Part shown: positions 46,150-55,198 of the stretch, piece after piece
How positions within the stretch are numbered: the first letter of the stretch is position 1
Layout of the letters: each line of letters starts with the position of its first letter
Source: Ardenticatenaceae bacterium
Lineage (GTDB): Bacteria; Chloroflexota; Anaerolineae; Promineifilales; Promineifilaceae
Direction: 5' to 3'
Length of the DNA: 64,000 bases
Assembly (NCBI GenBank): GCA_020634245.1
Contig: JACKCC010000022.1
Location: 1 to 64,000, forward strand
Made by a program: the position numbers and the translations under genes
The notes under the pieces: generated by a model
What the model was told of the DNA's origin: nothing
What the model saw: only the letters and a program-made list of their open reading frames with translations
The model's database searches: none

Positions 46150-46185
46150 CCCTTCCGGTGTTTGCCAAGCTCCGGAAGGGTTTTT
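46150..46185 (+). terminator. Terminator of the molybdenum hydroxylase gene
   Basis: Stem CCCTTCCGG (46150-46158) with CCGGAAGGG (46172-46180), followed by TTTTT. Confidence 0.85.
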
Positions 46186-46204
46186 GTAATGAAGGGAGCG
46201 ACCT

Positions 46205-48787
46205 ATGGCCAAGATGACGCCAGAAGAACAAAAAGCCTATGATAAGGCTGCCGCCCGCATTGCCCAGGCAGAGCACGAAGGCCTGACGGGACTTAACCTG
46301 AGCAGCAGACTCGGTTTGACTGAACTGCCCCCCGAAATCGGCCAATTGACGAACTTGGAATGGCTTCGTCTTGATGTCAATAGGCTAACGGCTGTGCCCC
46401 CCGAAATCGGCCAATTGACCAACTTGGAAAGGCTTCATCTTGATGGCAATAGGCTAACAGCTGTGCCCCCCGAAATCGGCCAATTGACGAACTTGGAATG
46501 GCTTAGTCTTGATGGCAATAGACTAACGGCTGTGCCCCCCGAAATCGGCCAATTGACCAACTTGCGGACGCTTAAACTTTTCAGCAACGAGCTAACCGTC
46601 CTTCCCTCCGAAATCGGCCAATTGACGAACTTGGAGGTGCTTTCTCTTGGCGGCAACCAGCTAACGGCTATCCCCCCCGAAATCGTGCAATTGACCAATT
46701 TGCATAAGCTTTATCTTAGCGACAGCCAACTGAAGACCGTCCCCCCTGAAATCATCCAATTGACCAACTTGCAGACACTTAATCTTGGCGACAACCAGCT
46801 AACGGCCGTTCCCCCCGAAATCGTCCGATTGACGAACTTGGAAGTGCTTTCTCTTGGCGGCAACCGGTTAACGGCCGTTCCCCCCGAAATCGTCCGATTG
46901 ACGAACTTGCAGACGCTTTATCTTTACGACAACGAGCTAACAGCCGTTCCTGAATGGCTGGTACAGATGCCGCATTTAAAAAACTTATACATTTACTGGA
47001 ATCCCATCACTCAACCCCCGCCGGAACTGTTTGGGGTAGCGTTAACAGTAACTGAATATTGGGAAGATGGCGCGGAAGTTTATTTAGAAGCAGTACGCCG
47101 TTACTATGCACAACAGCGAAGAGAAGGGTCGGCATTTTTTTACGAAGCCAAGCTTCTCATCGTCGGCGAAGGAGGCGCAGGTAAAACCAGCCTGGTCCGC
47201 AAACTGCAAGACACTGCTGCCCCCTTGCCTCTACTCGAAGATAGCACCGATGGTATTGATATCGAAGCTTGGAGCTTTCCTCTCCCACCGGTGAGCAACA
47301 ATCAGCAGCCAGCAACCAACGATCAAAACTATCATGTTAACATCTGGGACTTTGGTGGCCAGACCGTCTACCACGCCACCCACCAATTCTTTCTCACTAA
47401 ACGCTCTGTTTACGTCCTTGTTGCCGACACTCGCCGCCAACATACCGACTTCTACGACTGGCTTAAAATGCAGGAAACTTTTGGTGCCGACAGCCCCATC
47501 ATCTTGCTTAAAAACCTTAACCGGGAGCATGGCAACCAATGTGTCATTGAAAACCTGCCCCAACTGCGTGAACGCTTCCCTAATCTAAAAGAAATCGTCG
47601 AAATCGACCTCAACAACGTCCCCAACGAAGCGGAATGGCCTGATTTGCTGCGTTATCTGGAAAAACATTTCCTGGCCCTGGATCACATTGGCGTGGCCCG
47701 CCCCAAGACCTGGGTCGAAGTGCGCCAAGTTCTCGACGCTGACTCCCGTGATACGATTAGTCGCGAAGAATATCTCGCCCTCTGCGCTGCAAACGGCATT
47801 CCTGACCCGGAAGATGCCCTCCAACTTAGCGACTACCTGCACCATCTAGGCGACATCCTCCATTTCCAGGACGATCCCGTCCTCACTGACCTGGTGATCC
47901 TTAAACCAACCTGGGGCCTCGATGCCGTCTACCGTGTCCTCGACAACAATGAAATCGCCGCCGCCAACGGTCAGTTCACCCTGTCCCAACTGCGCGATTT
48001 GTGGCATGAAGCCCGATATCATCACCATCGGGACAAACTGCTGCGCCTGATGCAAAAATTCCAACTCTGTTACCCATTGCGTGACGTGGACGATACCTTC
48101 ATTGCCCCCCAACTCCTCGGTACCGAAACGCCGGATTATGAGTGGGTTAGCGCCGCAGATGATTTGCAACTGCGCTACAGCTACCCCATCTTCATGCCGC
48201 GCGGCATCCTCAGCCGGGCTATTGTGGCGCTGCACCATCGCATCGAGGAACAGCGGCTGGTTTGGCGCACCGGCGTTATTCTCCGCGACAACTACGCCCG
48301 CGCCGAACTGCTGGAACTGCGTGGCGAAGGGGAAATCCGCATCCGCGTCAACGGCAGCCTTAAGCGCGATCTGCTTATGGAAATTGTGCGCGCGCTGGAT
48401 GATTTGCATCGCGGCTTCCCCAAACTGCGCTACGAAAAGCTGGTTCCCTGCAATTGTGAAACTTGCACCGTTTCAGATTCGCCGCACTTCTTCCGGCTGG
48501 GTAAGCTATTGGAGCGCTTGCAGCACCGCCGAGAAACCATTGAATGCGACAATCCGCCCTACGCCGAGGTGCAAATCCGCAGCCTGATTGATGATGCTAT
48601 TTTGCAATCAGAAGTGCGTTACGGTGATATTCACAATTATTTTTACGGCGATTTTATTGGTGGGGATCGGGTTGGCGGCGACAAGGTTGGCCGCGATAAA
48701 ACCGGCGGCGATCACATTGATGTGGGCGATGTTGTTGATTCCGATGGGATTGTGGTAGGGCGCGAAGCGCGAGGTGATGCATCGTAG
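46205..48787 (+). CDS. ROCO-family GTPase with leucine-rich repeats and Gly-Asp-rich tail
   Basis: 860 residues. About eleven 23-residue leucine-rich repeats (PPEIGQLTNLEWL type) fill 30-285; a Roc GTPase follows with P-loop GEGGAGKTS and WDFGGQTVYHATHQFF, then a COR region. The G4 site reads LLKNLNREH rather than NKxD, so nucleotide specificity may be altered. The C-terminus ends in a glycine/aspartate tail (YGDFIGGDRVGGDKVGRDK and onward) of a kind seen in predicted conflict-system NTPases. It shares its plan with the ROCO gene in the CRISPR island but lacks the EAD. An in-frame NQQPATN segment interrupts the Roc domain at 47291-47330. Confidence 0.9.
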   Translation: MAKMTPEEQKAYDKAAARIAQAEHEGLTGLNLSSRLGLTELPPEIGQLTNLEWLRLDVNRLTAVPPEIGQLTNLERLHLDGNRLTAVPPEIGQLTNLEWLSLDGNRLTAVPPEIGQLTNLRTLKLFSNELTVLPSEIGQLTNLEVLSLGGNQLTAIPPEIVQLTNLHKLYLSDSQLKTVPPEIIQLTNLQTLNLGDNQLTAVPPEIVRLTNLEVLSLGGNRLTAVPPEIVRLTNLQTLYLYDNELTAVPEWLVQMPHLKNLYIYWNPITQPPPELFGVALTVTEYWEDGAEVYLEAVRRYYAQQRREGSAFFYEAKLLIVGEGGAGKTSLVRKLQDTAAPLPLLEDSTDGIDIEAWSFPLPPVSNNQQPATNDQNYHVNIWDFGGQTVYHATHQFFLTKRSVYVLVADTRRQHTDFYDWLKMQETFGADSPIILLKNLNREHGNQCVIENLPQLRERFPNLKEIVEIDLNNVPNEAEWPDLLRYLEKHFLALDHIGVARPKTWVEVRQVLDADSRDTISREEYLALCAANGIPDPEDALQLSDYLHHLGDILHFQDDPVLTDLVILKPTWGLDAVYRVLDNNEIAAANGQFTLSQLRDLWHEARYHHHRDKLLRLMQKFQLCYPLRDVDDTFIAPQLLGTETPDYEWVSAADDLQLRYSYPIFMPRGILSRAIVALHHRIEEQRLVWRTGVILRDNYARAELLELRGEGEIRIRVNGSLKRDLLMEIVRALDDLHRGFPKLRYEKLVPCNCETCTVSDSPHFFRLGKLLERLQHRRETIECDNPPYAEVQIRSLIDDAILQSEVRYGDIHNYFYGDFIGGDRVGGDKVGRDKTGGDHIDVGDVVDSDGIVVGREARGDAS
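46300..46950 (+). repeat. 69-bp tandem repeats coding leucine-rich repeats
   Basis: Successive 69-bp units (CCCGAAATCGGCCAATTGAC core) are nearly identical at DNA level for the first units and drift toward the 3' end, indicating recent unit duplication or conversion. Confidence 0.85.
47291..47330 (+). repeat. In-frame copy of the CAGCAGCCAGCAACCAAC repeat in the second ROCO gene
   Basis: Encodes NNQQPATNDQN inside the Roc domain, between SFPLPPVS and YHVNIWDFGG. The same words occur around 37 kb, 50.3 kb and inside murE. Confidence 0.65.
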
Positions 48788-48811
48788 GGGCGTTTCGCGA
48801 AACGCCCCTAC
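48784..48811. terminator. 28-bp perfect palindrome between convergent genes
   Basis: GTAGGGGCGTTTCG and its exact complement overlap the stop codon of the second ROCO gene and lie 10 bp from the DUF302 stop. It can form a GC-rich cruciform or hairpin; no T tract follows. Confidence 0.65.
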
Positions 48812-48821
48812 AAATCGGATG

Positions 48822-49220
48822 TCAGGCTTCCAGAGCAGCGGCGACCCGGCGCAAACGGGCAGCGGCATCCGTAGCGACGCCTTCCAGTTTGGGGTTGTTG
48901 AGGAAGTTTAGCATCTGATTGGGATCGACGATTGAGACGAGGACACGGCCGTTCACCTCCTCCGACACCGTAACATTGCAAGGCAGGAGCAGACCCGCTT
49001 CGGGAGCGGCCGTTAATGCCTTGTAGGCCAGTGGCGGATTGCAAGCGCCCAAAATCTTGTAATTGCAGAAATCCACGTCCAGCTTCTTCTTCAACGTGGC
49101 CTTGACGTCGATTTCGGTCAGGACACCAAACCCCTCTTTTTTCAATTCTTCGGTCACCCGTTCCAGGGCCGCTTCGTAGCTGTCGTTCAGGTAAACTTCA
49201 AATCCCAGTTTTTCACTCAT
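48822..49220 (-). CDS. DUF302-domain protein
   Basis: 132 residues. The DUF302 pattern is present: YEAALERVTEELKKEGFGVLTEIDVKATLKKKL, then FCNYKILGACNPPLAYKAL and GLLLPCNVTVSE. The two Cys residues in the middle (GACNPP, LPCNV) are the family's conserved positions. Function is unknown in general; members are small, probably soluble or extracytoplasmic proteins. A long hairpin (49246-49306) lies upstream, in the promoter region. Confidence 0.9.
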   Translation of the reverse strand: MSEKLGFEVYLNDSYEAALERVTEELKKEGFGVLTEIDVKATLKKKLDVDFCNYKILGACNPPLAYKALTAAPEAGLLLPCNVTVSEEVNGRVLVSIVDPNQMLNFLNNPKLEGVATDAAARLRRVAAALEA

Positions 49221-49245
49221 TTTGACTCCTTCGTGAATCGAATTC

Positions 49246-49306
49246 AGTGTCAGGCACGGGGCGTAAGGCCTTTGTGAGCAACATCGTTCGCCCCGTGCCT
49301 GGCACT
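49246..49306. repeat. Long hairpin upstream of the DUF302 gene
   Basis: 18-bp arms AGTGTCAGGCACGGGGCG and CGCCCCGTGCCTGGCACT (one mismatch) with a 25-nt loop. Confidence 0.65.
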
Positions 49307-49342
49307 ACTTGTTAGATGGGAGGAAGGCGCGAAGGTTACAAC

Positions 49343-50254
49343 TTATCGACCGGCCAGAGTCACAAAAACATCTTCCAACGTGGGATCGGCGGGGGTAACG
49401 GCCGTATCTCCAAACCCCAATCCCGCCAACACAGACTGCAAGGAAACGGCCGTGTGCGACTGATTCCGAGTCACCACCCGCAGCCGGTCGCCAAACAGGC
49501 CCACCCGCAGCACATTTTCCACTTCAGACAGGGCGGTTAAGGCATCCATCAACGGCGAGACGGCTATTTCCCAGATAGCGCCATTGCGCATTTGCTGCTT
49601 GAGATTGTCCGGTGTGTCCAGCGCCAGCAAATGCCCCTGGTACATGATGCCCAACCGGCCACAGTACTCAGCCTCGTCCATGTAATGGGTCGTCACAAAA
49701 ATCGTCGTTCCCGCTTCGGCCAGGTCGTAAATTAAATCCCAAAAGGCACGCCGGGCTTGCGGGTCTACGCCGCTGGTCGGCTCATCCAGGAAGAGCAATT
49801 TGGGCTGATGAGTAAGCGCGACCCCCAGCGCCAGCCGCTGCCGCCAACCGCCTGATAATTCCCCAGCCCGCTCTCGTTCCCGACCAGTCAGGCCCAACAG
49901 TTCGATCACCTCGGCTACGCGCTGCGCCCGATTTTGCACGCCATAAACCCCGGCGTAGAAATCCAGATTTTCGGCCATTGTCAGTTCGTCGTATAGGGCA
50001 AATTTTTGCGACGTGTAGCCGACTTGCGGCCGGATCGCTTCGGCTTGTTTGAAAATGTCGTAACCCAACACCCGTCCCATGCCCGATGTCGGCAGCAAAA
50101 TGCCCAAAAGCATCCGAATCGTGGTCGTTTTGCCGGAGCCGTTTGGCCCTAAGAAGCCGAAGATTTCGCCCGGCTGTACCGAAAAGCTGATCTGGTCAAC
50201 GGCCGTAAACTCGCCAAAAACTTTCGTTAATTCCTGAACTTCAATTGCGTTCAT
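49343..50254 (-). CDS. ABC transporter ATP-binding protein (second of a pair)
   Basis: 303 residues from the ATG at 50254, which overlaps the end of the other ATPase gene by 14 bp. Walker A GPNGSGKTT, signature LSGGWRQRLALG, Walker B LLFLDEPTSGVD and the H-loop TTHYMDEAEYC place it in the drug/export (CcmA, YbhF-half) group. It should pair with the neighbouring ATPase to drive the ABC-2 permease. In E. coli YbhF both ATPases are one fused protein; here they are separate genes. Confidence 0.92.
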   Translation of the reverse strand: MNAIEVQELTKVFGEFTAVDQISFSVQPGEIFGFLGPNGSGKTTTIRMLLGILLPTSGMGRVLGYDIFKQAEAIRPQVGYTSQKFALYDELTMAENLDFYAGVYGVQNRAQRVAEVIELLGLTGRERERAGELSGGWRQRLALGVALTHQPKLLFLDEPTSGVDPQARRAFWDLIYDLAEAGTTIFVTTHYMDEAEYCGRLGIMYQGHLLALDTPDNLKQQMRNGAIWEIAVSPLMDALTALSEVENVLRVGLFGDRLRVVTRNQSHTAVSLQSVLAGLGFGDTAVTPADPTLEDVFVTLAGR

Positions 50255-51206
50255 GGTCGTTGGTAGCTGGCTGCTGGTAGCTGGTTTCCAACAGCGCAAT
50301 AAACGCATCCTCCACCGTGGGGGCGATAGGACGCAGTTGTTGAACGGTTACGTTGGCTGCCGATAAGGTTGCGGGCAAGCGCTGCTGCACCGTTTCGGCT
50401 GTGTCGGGACGAACCCGCAGATGCAGTTTTTCGCCGAAGGGCTGCACCTCTTCCACGTCCGGGTCTTGGGCGGCGATGGCGTGCAGTTGGCGGCGGGGTG
50501 AACCGCTTAATTCCAGGATACGGCCGTGTAACCGATTAGCGATGGTTTTTGGTTCACCTTCATCGAGGATACGGCCGTTCTTCATAAACCCGATGCGCGT
50601 ACAGCGGCTGGCCTCGTCCATGTAGGGCGTGCTGACCACCACCGTCACCCCTTCCTGGGTCACAGCCCGGCCAATCAACTGCCAGAAATCCTGCCGCGTC
50701 ACCGGATCGACGCCGCCGGTTGGTTCGTCCAGTAGGAGCAGTCGCGGCCGGTGGATAAGCGCCGTGGCCAGCCCCAGCTTTTGCTTCATGCCGCCAGAAA
50801 GCCGGTCGGCGCGGCGTTGGGCAAACTCGGCCAGACCGACGAATTCCAGCATCTCATCGCGGCGCGGCTGCCAGTCGCTGGCGGCGATGCCGTTGACCTC
50901 GGCAAAAAAGCGCAGGTTCTCATCGACCGTCAAATCGCCGTACAGGCTGAACCGCTGTGGCAGATAGCCAATTTGCGTCCGCACCTGGTTGATTTCTTTG
51001 ACCAGGTCATAACCACCGACCTGACCGCCGCCGCTATCCAGTCGCAGCGCACCTACCAGCAGGCGGAACATTGTCGTTTTGCCTGCCCCGTCCGGCCCAA
51101 TCAGGCCGTAAACCTCGCCAGCTCCCACGCGCAAACTGACCCCGGCAACGGCCGTGACGTGTCCAAATGACTTCCTTAAATCGTGTACGTCAACCAGAAA
51201 ATCCAT
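50241..51206 (-). CDS. ABC transporter ATP-binding protein (first of a pair)
   Basis: 321 residues from the ATG at 51206. Walker A GPDGAGKTT, signature LSGGMKQKLGLA, Walker B LLLLDEPTGGVD, followed by VVSTPYMDEASRC where the H-loop His is replaced (TPYMDE instead of THYMDE). Loss of that His usually weakens or abolishes ATP hydrolysis, so this may be the non-catalytic half of an asymmetric pair. The C-terminus ends in a repeat-derived YQQPATND stretch. Confidence 0.9.
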   Translation of the reverse strand: MDFLVDVHDLRKSFGHVTAVAGVSLRVGAGEVYGLIGPDGAGKTTMFRLLVGALRLDSGGGQVGGYDLVKEINQVRTQIGYLPQRFSLYGDLTVDENLRFFAEVNGIAASDWQPRRDEMLEFVGLAEFAQRRADRLSGGMKQKLGLATALIHRPRLLLLDEPTGGVDPVTRQDFWQLIGRAVTQEGVTVVVSTPYMDEASRCTRIGFMKNGRILDEGEPKTIANRLHGRILELSGSPRRQLHAIAAQDPDVEEVQPFGEKLHLRVRPDTAETVQQRLPATLSAANVTVQQLRPIAPTVEDAFIALLETSYQQPATNDHERN

Positions 51207-51282
51207 GATGCAAAGTGGCAAAGTTGCAAGGTTGCAAAGTGACTTTTTAACACTGCCACTTTGCAACTCTGTAACTTTGATG
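51207..51282. repeat. GCAAAGT word-repeat between ATPase and adaptor genes
   Basis: GCAAAGTGGCAAAGTTGCAAGG on the left and CACTTTGCAACTCTGTAACTTT words on the right form an imperfect inverted repeat. The same words recur at 52768-52836 on the other side of the adaptor gene. Confidence 0.55.
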
Positions 51283-52755
51283 CTAATTCACAAACTCCAC
51301 ATCCGCCGGCATACCCGGTTTGAGCTTGCTGTCAGTTTCTGAAACGGTCAACTTGACGGCAAAGACGGTGGTGCGCCGACCGCTTTCCGTCTGGACGTTG
51401 CGCGGCGTAAACTCGGCTTGGTCGGCGATGCGCGTCACCGTCGCTGTGAAAACTTCACCGGGGAAGGAATCGGCCGTGACCTGCGCCTCCTGCCCCAGCT
51501 TGATTTGGCCATAACGCGCCTCGGACACAAAAACGGTAATCGTCAACTCATCAAGCTGGCCGATGACGAAAGCGGCCGTGCCTGGCTGGACGGTTTCACC
51601 CGGTTCAATGTTGCGGGTCATGACGATGCCGGAAACGGCCGTTGTCACCACCAGCTTCTCTATCTGCACGTCAATCAATGCCAGTTCCGCTTCCGCCTGG
51701 GCCACCTGCGATTCCAGAACGGCAATATCTTCGGCCGTCGCCCCCAATTCCAGCCGGTCGCGCTGCGCTTCCGCCTGGGCCAGCTGCCCCTTGGCGATTT
51801 CTACCTGAACCCGCGCTGCCTGGACGCCGGCATCGGCTACCGCCACCTGGTCTTCCGTCGTCATTGGCGCGCCTTGTGATTGCGCCAGAGCGGCATTGGC
51901 TTTATCGACACCCGCTTCGGCAAATTCCACCTGGGCCTGGGCCGCGCTGACGGCGGCGACCGCGGCGGCAATCTCTTCAGCGCTGGCTCCGGCCAAAACC
52001 AAATCAAGCTGGGCCTGGGCGGCATCCCGCGCCCCGCGGGCACTTTCCATCTGGTAGCGGGCGCGCTCTTCTGGCCAGCCGCCAATCCCGCGATCGACAA
52101 AATCAACGAAATGGACGCTTTCGGCCAGGAGAAACTGCGATTGGGCTTGATTGAGCCGGGCCTGGTAAGCGGCAATCTCTTCGGGCCGCGCGCCCGTTTG
52201 CAGCCGGGCCAATTGGGCTTGGGCTTGCGCCAGATTGGCGCGGGCAATCCCGGCTGAGGCTTCGGCCTGAGCCACAGCCGCTTCGGCCGATGAGACCGAA
52301 CTTTCCGTTTCTTCGACGACGCGGGCGCTGTCAGCGTTGATTTGGGCCTGGGTCAGTGCCGCTTCGGCGGCAGCCACGGAACCGCGCGCAGCGGCGACGA
52401 CCGCTTCGGCGGCGGCGATGTCTTCCGGCGTGGCTCCGGCGCGCACTTTGGTGAGTTGGGCCTGGGCCGTGTTCAGCGCCGCCAAAGCTCGATTGCGCTG
52501 GGCCTGCATGATGTCGTCTTCTAAACGGAAGAGAACATCACCGGCCTCAACCTGATCGCCTTCATCAACTAGAATTTCGGTGACGCGTCCGGCCGTTTCC
52601 GGGGCGACGATGATTTCTACCGCTTCCACCGTGCCGGAGGCTTGCAGCGCGCCCACGGCTTCGGCCCCGGATACGCTGTACAGGTATATGAGTACGGCCG
52701 TTACCACCACCACCACCACCACAACCGGTGCAATTTTACGAATTCGATTGTGCAT
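51283..52755 (-). CDS. HlyD-family membrane fusion (adaptor) protein
   Basis: 490 residues from the ATG at 52755 (GGAGG upstream). One N-terminal membrane segment (VVVVVVVVTAVLIYLY), then a lipoyl/barrel half (SGTVEAVEIIVAPETAGRV, VDEGDQVEAGDVLFRLE), a very long Ala/Gln/Glu-rich coiled coil (about 80-350), and the returning half (GIVMTRNIEPGETVQPG). It links the ABC pump to the outside. The coiled coil is longer than in typical YbhG relatives and partly repetitive. Confidence 0.92.
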   Translation of the reverse strand: MHNRIRKIAPVVVVVVVVTAVLIYLYSVSGAEAVGALQASGTVEAVEIIVAPETAGRVTEILVDEGDQVEAGDVLFRLEDDIMQAQRNRALAALNTAQAQLTKVRAGATPEDIAAAEAVVAAARGSVAAAEAALTQAQINADSARVVEETESSVSSAEAAVAQAEASAGIARANLAQAQAQLARLQTGARPEEIAAYQARLNQAQSQFLLAESVHFVDFVDRGIGGWPEERARYQMESARGARDAAQAQLDLVLAGASAEEIAAAVAAVSAAQAQVEFAEAGVDKANAALAQSQGAPMTTEDQVAVADAGVQAARVQVEIAKGQLAQAEAQRDRLELGATAEDIAVLESQVAQAEAELALIDVQIEKLVVTTAVSGIVMTRNIEPGETVQPGTAAFVIGQLDELTITVFVSEARYGQIKLGQEAQVTADSFPGEVFTATVTRIADQAEFTPRNVQTESGRRTTVFAVKLTVSETDSKLKPGMPADVEFVN

Positions 52756-52767
52756 CAAAACCTCCAA

Positions 52768-52836
52768 AAGAGTTGCAAAGTCGCAGAGTGGCAAGGTTGA
52801 AAAGTCACTTTGCTACTTTGCAACTTTGTCACTTTG
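52768..52836. repeat. GCAAAGT word-repeat between adaptor and permease genes
   Basis: GTTGCAAAGTCGCAGAGTGGCAAGG and CACTTTGCTACTTTGCAACTTTGTC words; inverted relation to each other and shared with 51207-51282. Confidence 0.55.
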
Positions 52837-52837
52837 C

Positions 52838-53971
52838 TTAATCCAACCGCTTGCGGAACCGCAGCGCCGCCAGCGCCATAATGCCAATGCCAAACAAGGC
52901 CAGCGCAATCACATCTGTTTGAATCGCGCCAAAGCCGACGCCCTTGACCAACAGCGCCCGAATAATCGTCAGGTAATAGCGCAGCGGCATCAGGTAGGAA
53001 ACCCACTGCAAAACCTTGGGCATCGCTTCCAGCGGGAAGAAAAATCCTGATAAAAAGATGCTGGGCAGCATCGTCATGAAGACCGTCAACATCGCTTCCT
53101 GCTGGGTATTGGCAACCGTTGAAGCCATCAGCCCAATGCCTAACCCGGTAGCCAGGAACAGCCCAGAGAGCAGTAAAATCAAGGTTAAATCGCCACGAAT
53201 GGGCATACCAAACAGCAAGTGGCTAATTAGAAGCACCTCGATGATGTTGCTAAAAGCGAGAATGATGTAGGGAATCAGTTTGCCAACGATCAGTTCCCAG
53301 GAGTGAATGGGGGTGACAATGAGCTGTTCGATGGTGCCCCGCTCCCGTTCGCGGACAACGGCCGTTGCCGTCAAAATCGAGGTGATGGTATACAAAATCA
53401 TGCCGATGACGCCGGGAACCATAAAGTAAGCGCTGACCAAGTCCGGGTTGTACCAGACCTGCGTGCGCACCTCAATAGGCTGCTGTAAGGTGACGGATTG
53501 GCCACGCCGATCTAAGCGGGCATTCAATACCTGTGTACCGTGCTGCTGAGCAATCAACTGCGCCGCCGATAAAGCCGTGGAAGCAATCGTTGGATCACTG
53601 CCATCCAACACAAAAGCGACTGCTGCCGAGCCATTACCTTGCAGTTCGTCGCTGTAATCGGGCGGGATGATGAGGCCGACTCGTGCCTGACCACTATCAA
53701 TCAGATCGCGCATTTCTGCCTCTGAGTCAACGTCAAAGGCGATACGAAAATAGTCGGCAGCACGGTACGCATCTAGCAGGCGGCGGGCGGCGGAACCGCG
53801 ATCCTGGTCGAAGATGGCCATAGGCACGTTGCGCACGTCGTTGGTGGCGGCATAGCCTAGCAGCAATAGCTGCATGATGGGCATGATCAGCACCAGGGCC
53901 ACCGTGCGTGGGTCGCGGATAATTTGCAGGAATTCTTTGCGGATCAATGATTTTAGGCGGGAATTGATCAT
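52838..53971 (-). CDS. ABC-2 type transport permease
   Basis: 377 residues. One N-terminal membrane helix (TVALVLIMPIMQLLLLGYA), a large extracytoplasmic domain (about 45-180) and five C-terminal helices, including MVPGVIGMILYTITSILTAT and the ABC-2 motif RERERGTIEQLIVTP. This is the YhhJ/YbhR plan. It is the only permease in the operon, so the transporter may be a homodimer in the membrane with two different ATPases. It ends 82 bp before the adaptor and starts 5 bp after the TetR stop. Confidence 0.93.
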   Translation of the reverse strand: MINSRLKSLIRKEFLQIIRDPRTVALVLIMPIMQLLLLGYAATNDVRNVPMAIFDQDRGSAARRLLDAYRAADYFRIAFDVDSEAEMRDLIDSGQARVGLIIPPDYSDELQGNGSAAVAFVLDGSDPTIASTALSAAQLIAQQHGTQVLNARLDRRGQSVTLQQPIEVRTQVWYNPDLVSAYFMVPGVIGMILYTITSILTATAVVRERERGTIEQLIVTPIHSWELIVGKLIPYIILAFSNIIEVLLISHLLFGMPIRGDLTLILLLSGLFLATGLGIGLMASTVANTQQEAMLTVFMTMLPSIFLSGFFFPLEAMPKVLQWVSYLMPLRYYLTIIRALLVKGVGFGAIQTDVIALALFGIGIMALAALRFRKRLD

Positions 53972-53976
53972 GTTGC

Positions 53977-54582
53977 TTAGCCTTCAGCTTGCAGGCCGGT
54001 TAGATAAATTTCAATCATGTTTTGTACATGTATTTCATTGGTTAACCCATCGGCGCCGAGTCGAGGAAAGATAACCAGTGTAAATACCTGAGGTAAAAGC
54101 ATCCCCATGAAGGCGCGAGCACTGGAGCGTACATCATGCGAGCGCATTCGACCCTTTTGGACCTGGTGTGACAGATAAGTTTTTAGGAAATCTAGTGCTG
54201 GTTCTATAAGGCTTTGACTAACCAGGTCAGCCAGTTGCGGCCGTTTCCCCATTTCCGAGAAAAACAAACGAACCAATTTTTGTATGTCGGGCTGGCTCAT
54301 GAAATGAAGGTAGCCTTGAGCTAATTGAGGGAGAACTTCGTCAGGCGGGCGATCCAGTAAAGGAGCCGGATCAAGAATCGCTGCCGTGAAGGGCGAACGA
54401 GATTCAACGGTGGCCTGGAACAAATCTTCTTTGGTGGGGAAGTACCAATAAATCAGGGAGGGCGATTGCAGTTCGGCGCGTTGGGCGATGCTTTTGATGG
54501 TCGCTCCCCGGAAGCCTTTGTCGGCAAATTCGGCAAAGGCGGCATCTAAAATCTTTTGGCGGCTCTCCTGTTCCTCAGTCAT
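53977..54582 (-). CDS. TetR/AcrR-family regulator of the ABC export operon
   Basis: 201 residues. N-terminal HTH (KILDAAFAEFADKGFRGATI, AQRAELQSPSLIYWYFPTKEDLFQA) and an all-helical ligand-binding domain. First gene of the operon and only 5 bp ahead of the permease gene. A 22-bp perfect palindrome directly upstream is its probable operator. This parallels CecR control of ybhGFSR in enteric bacteria. Confidence 0.92.
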   Translation of the reverse strand: MTEEQESRQKILDAAFAEFADKGFRGATIKSIAQRAELQSPSLIYWYFPTKEDLFQATVESRSPFTAAILDPAPLLDRPPDEVLPQLAQGYLHFMSQPDIQKLVRLFFSEMGKRPQLADLVSQSLIEPALDFLKTYLSHQVQKGRMRSHDVRSSARAFMGMLLPQVFTLVIFPRLGADGLTNEIHVQNMIEIYLTGLQAEG

Positions 54583-54590
54583 AATAACCT

Positions 54591-54612
54591 CTTGATTGAA
54601 CGTTCAATCAAG
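54591..54612. promoter_or_regulatory. TetR-type operator palindrome
   Basis: Perfect 22-bp palindrome with half-site CTTGATTGAAC, 9 bp upstream of the tetR start codon: position and form fit autoregulation of the export operon. Confidence 0.75.
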
Positions 54613-54797
54613 ATTGTAGATCGGATGGGATTGGAAGTCAATAGGGGCGAGGCGATTTGGGAGAAGGAACGGCCGTTTCCTTTTTGTTGAATTTGTGACT
54701 TTGCGGTTAAAATGATGTCTATCGTTCCAGACATGCCTTACAGCGGCGATCGTTGCTGTCCGGTGTGTCCTTTTGAAAATTTTTTGGAGGAAAATGT

Positions 54798-55175
54798 GTG
54801 ATGTTGAAAGAGTTTGGTGATTTCATTAAAAAGGGCAATGTCCTTGATCTGGCGGTCGCTGTTATCATTGGCGGCGCGTTTGGGGCGATTGTCACCTCGC
54901 TGGTGAACGACCTGATTATGCCGTTGATTGGCATTATTATGGGCGGCGTCAATTTTACGGAATTGGCGGTGAATGTGGGCAGCGCCACGCTGACTTACGG
55001 CAATTTCATTCAAGCTGTTGTCAATTTCCTGGTGATTGCTTTTGTGATTTTCCTGCTGGTGCGCCAGGTGAAGAAGCTGGAGAAGCAGGAACCGGCTGCG
55101 CCGCCAGCACCCCCGGCACCTTCGGCCGAGGAGAAGTTGTTGACGGAAATTCGGGATTTATTAAAGTCGAAGTAA
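54798..55175 (+). CDS. mscL: Large-conductance mechanosensitive channel
   Basis: 125 residues. Start taken as the GTG at 54798, 7 nt after GGAGG; an ATG at 54801 is the alternative. Typical MscL: KEFGDFIKKGNVLDLAVAVIIGGAFGAIVTSLVNDLIMPLIG (first helix with glycine-rich constriction), a short periplasmic loop, the second helix FLVIAFVIFLLVRQ, and a cytoplasmic helix after an Ala/Pro linker. It opens under osmotic downshock. Single gene with its own terminator. Confidence 0.96.
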   Translation: MMLKEFGDFIKKGNVLDLAVAVIIGGAFGAIVTSLVNDLIMPLIGIIMGGVNFTELAVNVGSATLTYGNFIQAVVNFLVIAFVIFLLVRQVKKLEKQEPAAPPAPPAPSAEEKLLTEIRDLLKSK

Positions 55176-55198
55176 ATTTTTGATTTTTACCTGAATGG

